From positions 1 to 64,000 of the forward strand of contig CBDCXJ010000019.1 in assembly GCA_965223695.1 (NCBI GenBank): a DNA stretch of 64,000 nucleotides, given 5' to 3'. A program made the translations under genes and the position numbers. The stretch is from JAUVPB01 sp965223695. GTDB taxonomy: Bacteria > Actinomycetota > Thermoleophilia > Gaiellales > Gaiellaceae. The notes beneath the pieces were generated by a model. The model was not told where the DNA came from. It ran no database searches and saw only the letters and a list, made by a program, of their open reading frames with translations. Shown one piece after another: positions 52,170 to 59,823 of this stretch. Every line of letters starts with the position of its first letter. Position 1 is the first letter of the stretch.

Positions 52170-53014
52170 TCGCCGGCGCGGGGTTACCCGTCGAGGTTGC
52201 CTGTCGCGTGCTTGGTGTATCGGGCGCGGGCTATTACGCGTGGCGAAGCAGGCCGCCATCGGCGCGCACGGTTCGCCATGCGTGGCTGACCGATGTGATC
52301 CGCGAGGTGCACGCGGCCGCCTACGGCAGCTACGGCGCCAGACGGGTGCACGCCGAGCTGGTCCTCGGGCGCGGGATCCGGGTTGGTCACAACGCGGTCG
52401 CGATGCTGATGCGCCGCGCGGGCATCGCGGGTCGCACGGGAGCGCCGAAACGACGAGGGATGCCGGGCCAGGCGAGCGCGGACGATCTGGTCGACCGCAG
52501 ATTCCGTCGGGAAGGCCCGAATCAGCTGTGGCTGACCGACATTACCGAGCACCCGACCCGCGAGGGCAAGGTGTACTGCGCGGTCGTTCTCGACGCCTAC
52601 AGCAGACGCGTGATCGGCTGGTCGATCAGCCACAACCCGACCGCCGCGCTCACCACCAACGCGCTCGGGATGGCCATAGAACAACGCGAAGCCCAGCGCG
52701 GCAGCACCATGATCCATTCCGATCACGGCACCCAGTTCACCTCCTGGGCGTTCACCGAAAGGGCTCGCCAGTCCGGGCTCGTCCCCTCGATGGGCTCGGT
52801 CGGCGACTGCTACGACAACGCGATGATCGAAGCATCCTGGTCACGCATGCAGATCGAACTCTTGAACACGCGCCGCTGGAAAACCAGGGTCGAGCTCGCC
52901 AACGCCATCTTCGAATACATCGAGATCTTCCACAACCGCCGCAGACGCCACTCCAGCCTCGACATGCTCACACCAATCGAATATGAAAAACTCAACACAC
53001 CCACAGCCGCCTGA
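52166..53014 (+). CDS. IS3-family OrfB (DDE transposase)
   Basis: A 282-residue catalytic subunit, read from GTG at 52166 or made as an OrfAB fusion. It has the HTH_21-like region and the integrase core with D in WLTDITEHP, D in MIHSDHGTQFTS and E in YDNAMIEASWSRM. The C-terminus (IEIFHNRRRRHSSLDMLTPI) is normal for the family and ends with its own TGA. Intact. Confidence 0.9.
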   Translation: MIAGAGLPVEVACRVLGVSGAGYYAWRSRPPSARTVRHAWLTDVIREVHAAAYGSYGARRVHAELVLGRGIRVGHNAVAMLMRRAGIAGRTGAPKRRGMPGQASADDLVDRRFRREGPNQLWLTDITEHPTREGKVYCAVVLDAYSRRVIGWSISHNPTAALTTNALGMAIEQREAQRGSTMIHSDHGTQFTSWAFTERARQSGLVPSMGSVGDCYDNAMIEASWSRMQIELLNTRRWKTRVELANAIFEYIEIFHNRRRRHSSLDMLTPIEYEKLNTPTAA

Positions 53015-53961
53015 ACCCAGAAACCCGACCCCACCAAACCCGGGACACTGCGCTGTTTAGTTTGAGTCTCAGCCTTTGTTGTTGAGGGTTGTTGAGCGTA
53101 GTAGCTGGTCTCCTGTTCGGCGGGCGGGACGTGTCCGAGTTCGCCATGGAGGCGGCGGTGGTTGTACCAGTCGACCCATTCCAGCGTGGCGAGCTCGAGG
53201 TCGTCGAGGCCTTTCCAGGGGCCGCGATTTCTGACGAGTTCGGTCTTGTAGAGGCCGATCACTGATTCGGCGAGGGCGTTGTCGTAGCTGTCGCCCCTGG
53301 AGCCGACCGAGCCGACGACGTGGTTCTCGGCGAGGCGTTCGGTGTAGCGGATCGAGAGGTACTGGACGCCCTGGTCGCTGTGGTGGACGAGCCCGTCGAG
53401 GTCCCGGTTATGTCGCTGGCGTTCCCAGATTGCGTGTTCCAAGGCGTTAAGGGCGAGGTCGCTCTTCAACGAGCGGGAGGCGTTCCAGCCGACAATCCGG
53501 CGGCTGTAGGCGTCGGTGACGAAAGCGACGTACGCGAAGCCTGACCAGGTCCTGACGTAGGTGAGATCGGCGACCCAGAGCCGATTCGGCCCGGGCGCAG
53601 TGAAGTCACGATCGACGAGGTCAGCCGGGCGACGCGACACCTGATCAGCGCGTGTTGTGCGCTGCGGGCGACCACGGATAGCCCCTTGCAGTCCGAGCTG
53701 GCGCATCAACCGCTCGATCGTGCAACGCGCAACACGGGTGCCTTCACGGTTGAGCTGCGCCCAGATCTTGCGGGCCCCGTACACGCCGAAGTTGTTCTCG
53801 TGTACGCGGGCGATCATCGGCTTGAGCTGCTCGTCACGCCCAGCGCGGACAGACGGTCCCCTAGCCTTCGCCGAGTAATAGGTGGACGGGGCGATCTCCA
53901 ACACGCGGCAGATCGGCTCGACCCCGAACCGCTCCCTTCGGGCCTCGACGAAAGCGATCAT
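52810..53961 (-). CDS. IS3-family OrfB of the second element, 3' end fused into the first element
   Basis: From the ATG at 53961 the protein has IS3-type motifs: ICRVLEIAPSTYYSAKA, D in LWVADLTYVRTW, D in VHHSDQGVQYLS and E in YDNALAESVIGLYK. The native part goes to about TKAETQTKQ (near 53050). Beyond that the frame has no stop and reads the antisense end of the neighbouring element to 52810. So this copy has lost its own 3' end or abuts the neighbour directly. It overlaps its OrfA by ATGA. Confidence 0.8.
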   Translation of the reverse strand: MIAFVEARRERFGVEPICRVLEIAPSTYYSAKARGPSVRAGRDEQLKPMIARVHENNFGVYGARKIWAQLNREGTRVARCTIERLMRQLGLQGAIRGRPQRTTRADQVSRRPADLVDRDFTAPGPNRLWVADLTYVRTWSGFAYVAFVTDAYSRRIVGWNASRSLKSDLALNALEHAIWERQRHNRDLDGLVHHSDQGVQYLSIRYTERLAENHVVGSVGSRGDSYDNALAESVIGLYKTELVRNRGPWKGLDDLELATLEWVDWYNHRRLHGELGHVPPAEQETSYYAQQPSTTKAETQTKQRSVPGLVGSGFWVQAAVGVLSFSYSIGVSMSRLEWRLRRLWKISMYSKMALASSTLVFQRRVFKSSICMRDQDASIIALS

Positions 53962-54340
53962 CTCTTCTGGCCGTCGAGCTCGGCCGCGAAGAAACTCGAA
54001 GCAGCCTTCAAGATCTCATTCGCCCGACGAAGCTCGCGATTCTCCCGCTCGAGCTCCCGTAGCCGCTCACGCTCATCGCTCGAAAGGCCAGGCCGCTTGC
54101 CGTAATCGATCTCGTGACGACGCACCCACTTCCTAACCGTTTCCGCCGTCGGCCCCGTCTTCTCAGCGACCCGACAGATCGCCTCCCACTGAGACCCCGA
54201 CTCCGACTCGGCCTCCAACACCATCCTCACCGTGCGATCGCGAAACTCCCGCGGATACCGCCCCGGCCTTCTCTGCTCTCCTGCTGTCATGGCCCCATCC
54301 TCCCAAGGATCGGAGCCCACGCACTACCCGGGGCGATTCA
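53049..54340 (-). mobile_element. IS3-family element (second), one end unclear
   Basis: On the minus strand the element appears to begin TGAATCGCCCCGGG at 54340, resembling ends of actinobacterial IS3 members, and runs through orfA and orfB. At the low-coordinate side no matching inverted repeat is seen before the first IS3 element starts at 53048, so this end is probably truncated. Confidence 0.65.
53958..54290 (-). CDS. IS3-family OrfA of the second element
   Basis: A 110-residue protein starting MTAGEQRRPGRYPREF. The helix-turn-helix is WEAICRVAEKTGPTAETVRKW, followed by a coiled-coil-like helix (RERLRELERENRELRRANEI). The sequence ends AAELDGQKR with a TGA overlapping the orfB ATG. It differs clearly from the first element's OrfA, so the two IS3 copies are different types. 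Confidence 0.88.
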   Translation of the reverse strand: MTAGEQRRPGRYPREFRDRTVRMVLEAESESGSQWEAICRVAEKTGPTAETVRKWVRRHEIDYGKRPGLSSDERERLRELERENRELRRANEILKAASSFFAAELDGQKR

Positions 54341-54444
54341 GTGGTCCCCTTCCTCAATCATCTGAGGCTGTTAGGGACGCTCCTGTACGCTCTCAGACGC
54401 ATATCGGCGCCATATAGCTAACGTTTCTCGCTTCATGAGGGAGT

Positions 54445-54473
54445 TTGACTTTATCGGCATCGCTCTGTATTAT
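54445..54473 (+). promoter_or_regulatory. Near-consensus housekeeping promoter of the Lsr2-like gene
   Basis: TTGACT (54445-54450), a 17-base spacer and TATTAT (54468-54473). It is 48 bases before the GTG at 54522, leaving a leader of about 40 nt with an AAAGGA ribosome site. This is among the strongest promoter matches in the window. Confidence 0.65.
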
Positions 54474-54521
54474 CGCGTGTCGCGTTCATTGCAACAGAGC
54501 AGATGAAAGGATGGTTGTCAA

Positions 54522-54725
54522 GTGGCACGCACAACAGTCTTCATAAGTGACCTATCTGGCAAGGCAATTCAGGAGGGCAAAGGCGCCAAGATTCGCATCA
54601 CATTCGACGACGCCCGAAGCGGTTCGTACGAAATCGACGCAACGGCCGATGAAGCTCGCGAGCTTGGTCAAAAGGGACGGCAGGTCGCGAGAAGGGGAAG
54701 GAAGCCGAAGGGATCCGAGGCCTGA
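54522..54725 (+). CDS. Lsr2-like small nucleoid protein with AT-hook-like tail
   Basis: A 67-residue protein read from GTG: MARTTVFISDLSGKAI, then AKIRITFDDARSGSYEIDAT and ADEARELGQKGRQVARRG. The pattern of two strands and a helix resembles the N-terminal dimerisation domain of Lsr2, including YEID before the helix. The C-terminal DNA-binding domain of Lsr2 is missing; instead the protein ends RRGRKPKGSEA, an AT-hook-like RGR motif. It sits in the low-GC part of the island with its own strong promoter. It could silence foreign DNA, but this is inference from form only. Confidence 0.55.
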   Translation: MARTTVFISDLSGKAIQEGKGAKIRITFDDARSGSYEIDATADEARELGQKGRQVARRGRKPKGSEA

Positions 54726-54922
54726 CCTCGGCGGAGGCCTACTTACCCACACCCGATTGTGGCAGTAGCTCTAGACCGTCTTCTATCTCCAACGCCGGGC
54801 CGCAGTAGCCGTCGTCCGGATTCTTGGACAGATGGACGAACAAACTCGCCGACATCCAGAGGCATGATACGCTCAATCGTCGAATCGATCTGTGCCCTCA
54901 AATAACGATAGGAGCGAGACGA

Positions 54923-55183
54923 ATGCGCTTTATAACCAAGGAGACGCTTGACGTCGTCCCACCGACAGCAGAAGTGCAAGCCCTCATTCCAGCCGAGCAA
55001 GCGAAAGTGAAAGAACTAACAGAGCAAGGACCGATAGAAGCCGTGTACGTGGCGGATGATCTATCAGGTGCCTGGATGGTATGGAATGTCGATTCTCAGG
55101 CTGCCTTGGATGAAGCACATAATGCCCTACCGCTCCATCCGCATTTGAGTAGCGAGATTACGGTGTTGTCTGAGACAATGTAA
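54923..55183 (+). CDS. Muconolactone-isomerase-like small protein
   Basis: An 86-residue protein starting MRFITKETLDVVPPTAEV, with AGGAG upstream. ALIPAEQAKVKELTEQGPIE, VYVADDLSGAWMVWNVDS and LDEAHNALPLHPHLSSEIT follow the ferredoxin-like pattern of the muconolactone Delta-isomerase / YCII-like group, of usual length (~90). True isomerases take part in catechol breakdown, but isolated members are often of unknown role. It has a well-formed terminator downstream. A longer frame starting at 54824 lacks a ribosome site and was rejected. Confidence 0.65.
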   Translation: MRFITKETLDVVPPTAEVQALIPAEQAKVKELTEQGPIEAVYVADDLSGAWMVWNVDSQAALDEAHNALPLHPHLSSEITVLSETM

Positions 55184-55234
55184 TACGCGCGTATCAGGTG
55201 ATGGGCTCGAGCCGAAAAGGTTTAGGAAAACTAA

Positions 55235-55262
55235 AGCCGCTCCAATCGGGGCGGCTTTTTGT
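55235..55262 (+). terminator. Rho-independent terminator after the isomerase-like gene
   Basis: The stem AGCCGCTCC pairs with GGGGCGGCT around a 4-base AATC loop (one G-T pair) and is followed by TTTTT. It lies 52 bp after the stop of the gene at 54923-55183. Confidence 0.85.
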
Positions 55263-55395
55263 TCCCCTCACGTCCGACCCACGCCGGCCGTCGTTGGGCA
55301 GGTTGCAGCGTGAGCACTAATAGTGCAGGCCAGCCACCTTTCGAGGAGTAACGATTCCACCCACCTGGTGCATGCCACCAGGCCCATCGTGATCA

Positions 55396-55686
55396 ATGAT
55401 CGCCGCTCAACTAACCGACATCACGTTCCACGACCTGCGGCACTACTACATCTCGCACATCGTGAATACGGGCCTGCCCAAGCCCATTACGAAGCAACTC
55501 GGCGGACACGGAAGCGACCGAGCACATGAGATCTACACCTACCCGATCCCTGGCACTGAAGAACAGACCCGAGCCGCTCTCAACGAAGCGTTTGCGCTCC
55601 CAAAGCTCGAATCACCTGCCTCACATCCCGGTAGCACGCCGGTAGCACCGAGCACTGAAACGACGGAGACCAAGGCCGCGAGATAA
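55396..55686 (+). pseudogene. Tyrosine recombinase (phage-type integrase), C-terminal fragment beside tRNA-Gly
   Basis: The 96 residues include HDLRHYYISHIVNTGLPKPI with the catalytic HxxR pair, then ITKQLGGHGS with a conserved His, and IYTYPIPGTEEQTRAALNEA with the nucleophilic Tyr region. This is the last third of an integrase. The N-terminal arm and core-binding domains are missing. The stop codon is 34 bp from the 3' end of tRNA-Gly, the usual position of an integrase relative to its tRNA attachment site. It marks the right edge of the island. Confidence 0.7.
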
Positions 55687-55709
55687 AGAAAAGCCCCGCT
55701 CTGCAGGGC
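55685..55709 (-). terminator. Intrinsic terminator of tRNA-Gly
   Basis: On the minus strand GCCCTGC-AGA-GCGGGGC forms a 7-bp stem (one T-G pair) followed by TTTTCTTT. It starts about 11 bases after the tRNA 3' end. Its last bases overlap the stop of the integrase fragment on the other strand. Confidence 0.7.
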
Positions 55710-55719
55710 CTTTCTGAAA

Positions 55720-55792
55720 GCGGGAGACGGGACTCGAACCCGCGACCCTCAGCTTGGAAGGCTGACGCTCTAGCCAACTGAGCTACTCCCGC
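55720..55792 (-). tRNA. tRNA-Gly (anticodon TCC)
   Basis: The 73-nt cloverleaf is complete. The acceptor stem is GCGGGAG/CTCCCGC, the D arm GCTC-AGTTGGCTA-GAGC, the anticodon arm TCAGC-CTTCCAA-GCTGA with TCC at 55756-55758, and the T arm has GTTCGAGTCC. No CCA is encoded. The 3' end faces the island and integrase fragment, so it is the likely attachment site. Confidence 0.95.
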
Positions 55793-55819
55793 GTCAGGCA
55801 CTCAAGATAGCCGACAGCT

Positions 55820-57784
55820 CTAGCGCAACGGACCGCCCCACCCACTCGCCGCTCGCCGGCGGAGCATCGCCCTGAACGTCCTCGTCGTCTTCGGAAGCAG
55901 CTCGCCCGTTCCCCACGCGAGGATGACGCCGTACTGGCGGACGAGGTCAAGTGCGTCTAGCTCCCCGTTCCGGTAACGCGCGGCGACAGCTTCCGGCTCG
56001 TCGTCCAGCCAGGCCTCGCGGAGCGACCGAATGCGATCGCGCTCCACCTCCGTTTCTCTGACGTCCACCTCATACAGCGCCAGCTCGGCATCGACCTCTC
56101 TGACAACAACCCCGTAGTCCTTCCGGGCCCGCTCGATGGTGACGTAGCCGTCGGCGACGTCCTCTCGAACCGCAATCGAATCACGCTCGAGCGGATCTCC
56201 GAACCCACCTCCCCCCGACGACGGCCGGCTGAACCGATCGCCCGACTCGAGCCGGAAGTCGGAAAACGCCGCACCGAGGAAGCGCTCGACGCCGTCGCGC
56301 TCCAACCAGAGGCCGGCCGGCATTGACGGAAGTCCGCCGTTGATGCCCCACGAGACAGATCGCTCTCGATCGGAGAGGTACGACATCACGGTGTCCTCGG
56401 CACGGGTCAGCTCGCCGCCCTTGATGAGCCCCATGCCGCCCCTGTAGCGACCGGGCCCGGCGGAGTCGGGGAGCAACTCGTGCTCGGTCGTGACAACAGG
56501 ACACAGCCGCTCCTGCCCCTCGTTCGGCTGGAGCAGCAGACCGACGCCGAAGACCGAGGTCAACGCACCCGCACCGTCCCGGCCGTTGCGAGCGCCCCAG
56601 CCGCCGACCATCCAGTCGTACCACATGAACAGCGGACGATCGGGCGAGCGGGCATCCCACCCACCGACCTCCAGGTACTCCATGTTGTAGGAGCACGCCA
56701 TCGCCCGCTCGGGCGCGATCGCCGACCAGAGCTCGATCACGCAGTTCATGATCTTCTCGAAGGTCATGCCAAATCCGCTCACCGCCACGGGCCACTGCGC
56801 GTTCACCACGGAGCCCTCCGGGAGATCGACCGTGATCGGCCGGTAGAAGCCCGAGTTCAACGGGACGTCGGGAAAGAACACCTTGATGCCGTTGACGACG
56901 GCCGAGAAGCTCGCCCCGAAGGCCGCGTTTGCGAACGATCCCACCGCAGGGTGGGAACCGGAGAGGTCGAAGTCGATGCCGTCGCCGGCGATGGTCATCT
57001 TGACCTTGATCGGGACGAGTCCCTCTTCGTCCGCGGCTGGGTCGAAGTCGAGGTAGTCCTCGGTCTCCCAGGTCCCGTCCGGAAGACCCGCGAGCCGTTG
57101 CCGTGTGAAGCGCTCCGTGTAGTCCTGCACCTCGGCGAAGGCCGTCAGGACCGTGCCCTTGCCGTACTTCTCGATCAGTCGCAAGACCTCGCTCTCCGCG
57201 ACCTTCGTCGCCTCGGCCTGCGCGCGCAGGTCGCCTTCGGCATCGCTCGCAGCCCTCGTGTTGGACACGATCAGGCTCACGACGTCCGCTCGAAGCCGCC
57301 CGCGATCCCAGATGCGAAGCGGCGGAATCCGCAGGCCCTCACCGAAGTGCTCGCGGGCATTGAAGTCGAACGACCCGGGCACCTTGCCACCAACGTCGGC
57401 CCAGTGCCCGTTCGACTGCGAGTAGCCGATCAGGTCGTCGCCGGCGAAGATCGGCCGCACGACGCGGACGTCGCTGAAATGCGTCCCTCCGAGGTAAGGA
57501 TCGTTGATCGCGAAGACATCACCGGCGTGGATGTCGTCGCCGAAGGCATCGATGATCGCCTTGGCCGTGTAGTGGAGCGTGCCGACGTGTGAGGCCAGGT
57601 CGTAGCTTCCCTGCGCGACGGTCTCGCCGTCGCGATCACAGAGCGCCGAAGAGAAGTCGCGGTTGTAGATGACGAACGAATGGCAGGTTCGGCGGATCTG
57701 CTCGGACATCTCGTCGACGACCGTCGACAGGGCGTTCTTCAGCACCTCGAACGTCACGGGGTCGAGCGAGCCGGCGCGATGCAT
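55820..57784 (-). CDS. hyuB: Hydantoinase/oxoprolinase subunit B (HyuB), second locus
   Basis: A 654-residue protein starting MHRAGSLDPVTFEVLKNAL. Family motifs: YNRDFSSALCDRDGETVAQG, INDPYLGGTHFSDVRVV, QSNGHWADVGGKVPGSFDF, MFWYDW-like FMWYDWMVGGWGARNGRDG and the glycine-rich FSRPSSGGGGFGDPLERD. The last ~110 residues form an extra helical tail that the HyuB at 18412 lacks. It overlaps the HyuA stop by one base (TGATG) and is the last gene of the racemase-HyuA-HyuB operon. It should act with the two HyuA parts on a hydantoin, oxoproline or related ring. Confidence 0.92.
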   Translation of the reverse strand: MHRAGSLDPVTFEVLKNALSTVVDEMSEQIRRTCHSFVIYNRDFSSALCDRDGETVAQGSYDLASHVGTLHYTAKAIIDAFGDDIHAGDVFAINDPYLGGTHFSDVRVVRPIFAGDDLIGYSQSNGHWADVGGKVPGSFDFNAREHFGEGLRIPPLRIWDRGRLRADVVSLIVSNTRAASDAEGDLRAQAEATKVAESEVLRLIEKYGKGTVLTAFAEVQDYTERFTRQRLAGLPDGTWETEDYLDFDPAADEEGLVPIKVKMTIAGDGIDFDLSGSHPAVGSFANAAFGASFSAVVNGIKVFFPDVPLNSGFYRPITVDLPEGSVVNAQWPVAVSGFGMTFEKIMNCVIELWSAIAPERAMACSYNMEYLEVGGWDARSPDRPLFMWYDWMVGGWGARNGRDGAGALTSVFGVGLLLQPNEGQERLCPVVTTEHELLPDSAGPGRYRGGMGLIKGGELTRAEDTVMSYLSDRERSVSWGINGGLPSMPAGLWLERDGVERFLGAAFSDFRLESGDRFSRPSSGGGGFGDPLERDSIAVREDVADGYVTIERARKDYGVVVREVDAELALYEVDVRETEVERDRIRSLREAWLDDEPEAVAARYRNGELDALDLVRQYGVILAWGTGELLPKTTRTFRAMLRRRAASGWGGPLR

Positions 57785-59253
57785 CAGGCCCCCGCCGGAA
57801 TCTGCATGCGGATGGTGAGGTGAGCCTCGACGGTCGCCGTGACGCCGGGCGGAACCAGCACCGTCGAGTCGATCTGCTCGAACACCGCGGGTCCCTCGAT
57901 GGTCGCGCCTGCAGGGAAGTCGGGTCGTCGGAATATGGGCGTATCGACGGGACCGTCGACGTCGTCGAACCAGACCGGCCGCGTCGAGCTGGGCCCGAAG
58001 GAGGCGCCGTCGGCGTCGTGGAGCTCGAGCTCGGCCTTTGGCGTGACGCCGACCGCGACGACGTTGAGTCGGTAGATCTCAACCGGCGCCTCGTCTCGTC
58101 TGTAGTTGTGTTCGCGCTCGTGCTGATCGTGGAAGCTGGCGAGGGCCTCCTCGAGAGAGGTGATGGAAGCCCCGACCGCGACATCGAGCGAGCGCCATTG
58201 GCCGACGTAGCGCATGTCGATCGATCGCTGCAGACGCATGCGCGCCTCGGGAATCCCTTCTGTCTCCAGGCGGTCGCGCGCTTCCGCTTCGAGCCGAGCG
58301 AAGGCAGCCTCGATCTCGTCGCTGGTGGCCTCATCGGCGCGAGCGAGGAACATCGCCGAGAGGTCGTGCCGGACGTCGACGAGGAGGCAGCCCAACGCCG
58401 AAGCGATACCGGGGTTTGGCGGCACGAGCACCGTTGGGATCGCAAGCTCTCGCGCCAGCGCGGCCCCGTGGAGCGCTCCTGCGCCGCCGAACACCACGAG
58501 GGCGAAGTCACGCGGGTCGTACCCCTGCCGGATCGAGAGGAGACGGATAGCGTCGGCCATGTTCGCGTTGGCGACGTCGATGATCGCCTGTGCGGCACGC
58601 GGGAGGTCGAGTCCGAGCGGCTCGGCCACGCCGGTGCGGACCGCGACGGCGGCCAGCGACTCGTCAAGCGTCAGCTCACCTCCAATGAGCTCGTGCCCGA
58701 GCCGACCGAGCACGACGTTGGCGTCGGTGTTCGTCGGATCCTCGTTCCCGAACCCGTAGCAGGCGGGTCCGGGGTCCGCTCCGGCCGATTGCGGACCATT
58801 GTGCAGCGAGCCGGCTTCGTCGATCCAGGCGAGCGAGCCGCCGCCCGCGCCAATTGTGAGCACGTCGATGCTCGGGAAGCAGATCGGGTAGCCGAACTGC
58901 ACCGACCACTCCTTGGTAACGCGCAGCTCGCCTGCATACGTCAGCGAGATGTCGGCACTGGTGCCACCCATATCGAGGCCGATCGAGTTCTCGTAGCCGC
59001 AAAGCGTCGCGATGTGGCGGCTCGCAATCGCGCCGGCCGCGATGCCAGATCCGGCGAGGCGAACGGCGAACCGCTCCGCAGTCGTCGGCGTCATCACTCC
59101 GCCACCCGAGTGGATCATCAGCAGGTCGCCCTGGTAGCCGCGCGTCTTCAGGTCGCCGTCGAGATCGCGAACGTACTGCGCGACGAGCGGCGACAGGAGC
59201 GCGTTGCCGACCGTGGTCGAGAAGCGATCGTGCTCGAAGATCTCGGGTAGCAC
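57784..59253 (-). CDS. hyuA: HyuA C-terminal part (separate frame), second locus
   Basis: The 489 residues begin at GTG with LPEIFEHDRFSTTVGNALL, which in single-chain HyuA follows the N-terminal domain without a break. GLDMGGTSADISLTY, IGAGGGSLAWID, GADPGPACYGFGN, VVFGGAGALHGAALARELAI and SIDMRYVGQW are the nucleotide-fold and C-terminal motifs. The upstream part ends TGA one base before this GTG. Either the gene is frameshifted or the enzyme is made as two coupled chains. Joined, they would total about 678 residues, the normal HyuA length. Confidence 0.88.
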   Translation of the reverse strand: MLPEIFEHDRFSTTVGNALLSPLVAQYVRDLDGDLKTRGYQGDLLMIHSGGGVMTPTTAERFAVRLAGSGIAAGAIASRHIATLCGYENSIGLDMGGTSADISLTYAGELRVTKEWSVQFGYPICFPSIDVLTIGAGGGSLAWIDEAGSLHNGPQSAGADPGPACYGFGNEDPTNTDANVVLGRLGHELIGGELTLDESLAAVAVRTGVAEPLGLDLPRAAQAIIDVANANMADAIRLLSIRQGYDPRDFALVVFGGAGALHGAALARELAIPTVLVPPNPGIASALGCLLVDVRHDLSAMFLARADEATSDEIEAAFARLEAEARDRLETEGIPEARMRLQRSIDMRYVGQWRSLDVAVGASITSLEEALASFHDQHEREHNYRRDEAPVEIYRLNVVAVGVTPKAELELHDADGASFGPSSTRPVWFDDVDGPVDTPIFRRPDFPAGATIEGPAVFEQIDSTVLVPPGVTATVEAHLTIRMQIPAGA

Positions 59254-59254
59254 C

Positions 59255-59821
59255 TCACTCGATGTGCAGATCGAGACGCCGGGCAGTTTCCTCCTCGAGG
59301 ATCTCGCGCATCCGGATCTCGTGAGCCGGGTTCACGAACGAGTTCATGAAACAGACGGCGACCGTGGCCATCCCGCGCCGGCGGATGATGCGGGCGACCT
59401 GCCGCGCCTCGTCTTCGTCCAGCGGCGTGATCACGTGACCGGCGTAGTCGATGCGCTCCGTCACGCCAAGACGGTCGCGACGCCGGATGTAGGGCGGCGC
59501 CACGTCCCTGTAGGCGTCCCAGAGATCGTCCTTGTCCTTCGTCCCGCGACGGATCTCGATCACGTCGCGGAACCCTCGCGTGGTCACCATCGCCGCCGGT
59601 GGGAGTTTGCGTGTGATCAAGGCGTTGGTCGGCATGGTCGTGCCGTGCGCGAAGAAGGTGACGTCGTTCAGGTCGACGCCGACTCTTTCCATCCCCTCGA
59701 GCACACCGTCACGCGGGTCGACCGTCGAGCGGACCTTGCCGATCTCGACCGAGCCGGTGGCCTCGTCGAGGACGCAGACGTCCGTGAACGTTCCACCCAC
59801 GTCGACCGCGACACGCTTCAT
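59255..59821 (-). CDS. hyuA: HyuA N-terminal part (separate frame), second locus
   Basis: A 188-residue protein starting MKRVAVDVGGTFTDVCVLDE, the phosphate-binding start of HyuA, with HGTTMPTNALITRKLPPAAM, TTRGFRDVIEIRRG and VCFMNSFVNPAHEIRMREIL. It covers only the Hydant_A_N domain and stops with TGA after DLHIE, one base before the C-terminal frame starts. It begins 2 bp after the racemase stop. Deleting one base (or adding two) near 59254 would join the halves. Confidence 0.85.
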   Translation of the reverse strand: MKRVAVDVGGTFTDVCVLDEATGSVEIGKVRSTVDPRDGVLEGMERVGVDLNDVTFFAHGTTMPTNALITRKLPPAAMVTTRGFRDVIEIRRGTKDKDDLWDAYRDVAPPYIRRRDRLGVTERIDYAGHVITPLDEDEARQVARIIRRRGMATVAVCFMNSFVNPAHEIRMREILEEETARRLDLHIE

Positions 59822-59823
59822 GC

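Larger units (their letters stand above)
51795..53048 (+). mobile_element. IS3-family element (first)
   Basis: Imperfect inverted repeats (about 22 of 31 positions) bound the unit: left from GTGCCCTCGGTTTTGTGG at 51795, right ending CCCGGGACAC at 53048. It holds orfA and orfB with a frameshift window. Length ~1254 bp is normal. It truncates the methyltransferase on its left and abuts the second IS3 element on its right. Confidence 0.75.

Noticed and set aside
54824..54922. Longer start for the isomerase-like gene
   Set aside because: No ribosome site there, and the family sequence begins at MRFITKET, where AGGAG is well placed.
57820..59250. A 476-codon plus-strand frame opposite HyuA
   Set aside because: Antisense shadow of the HyuA C-terminal part; no family motif.
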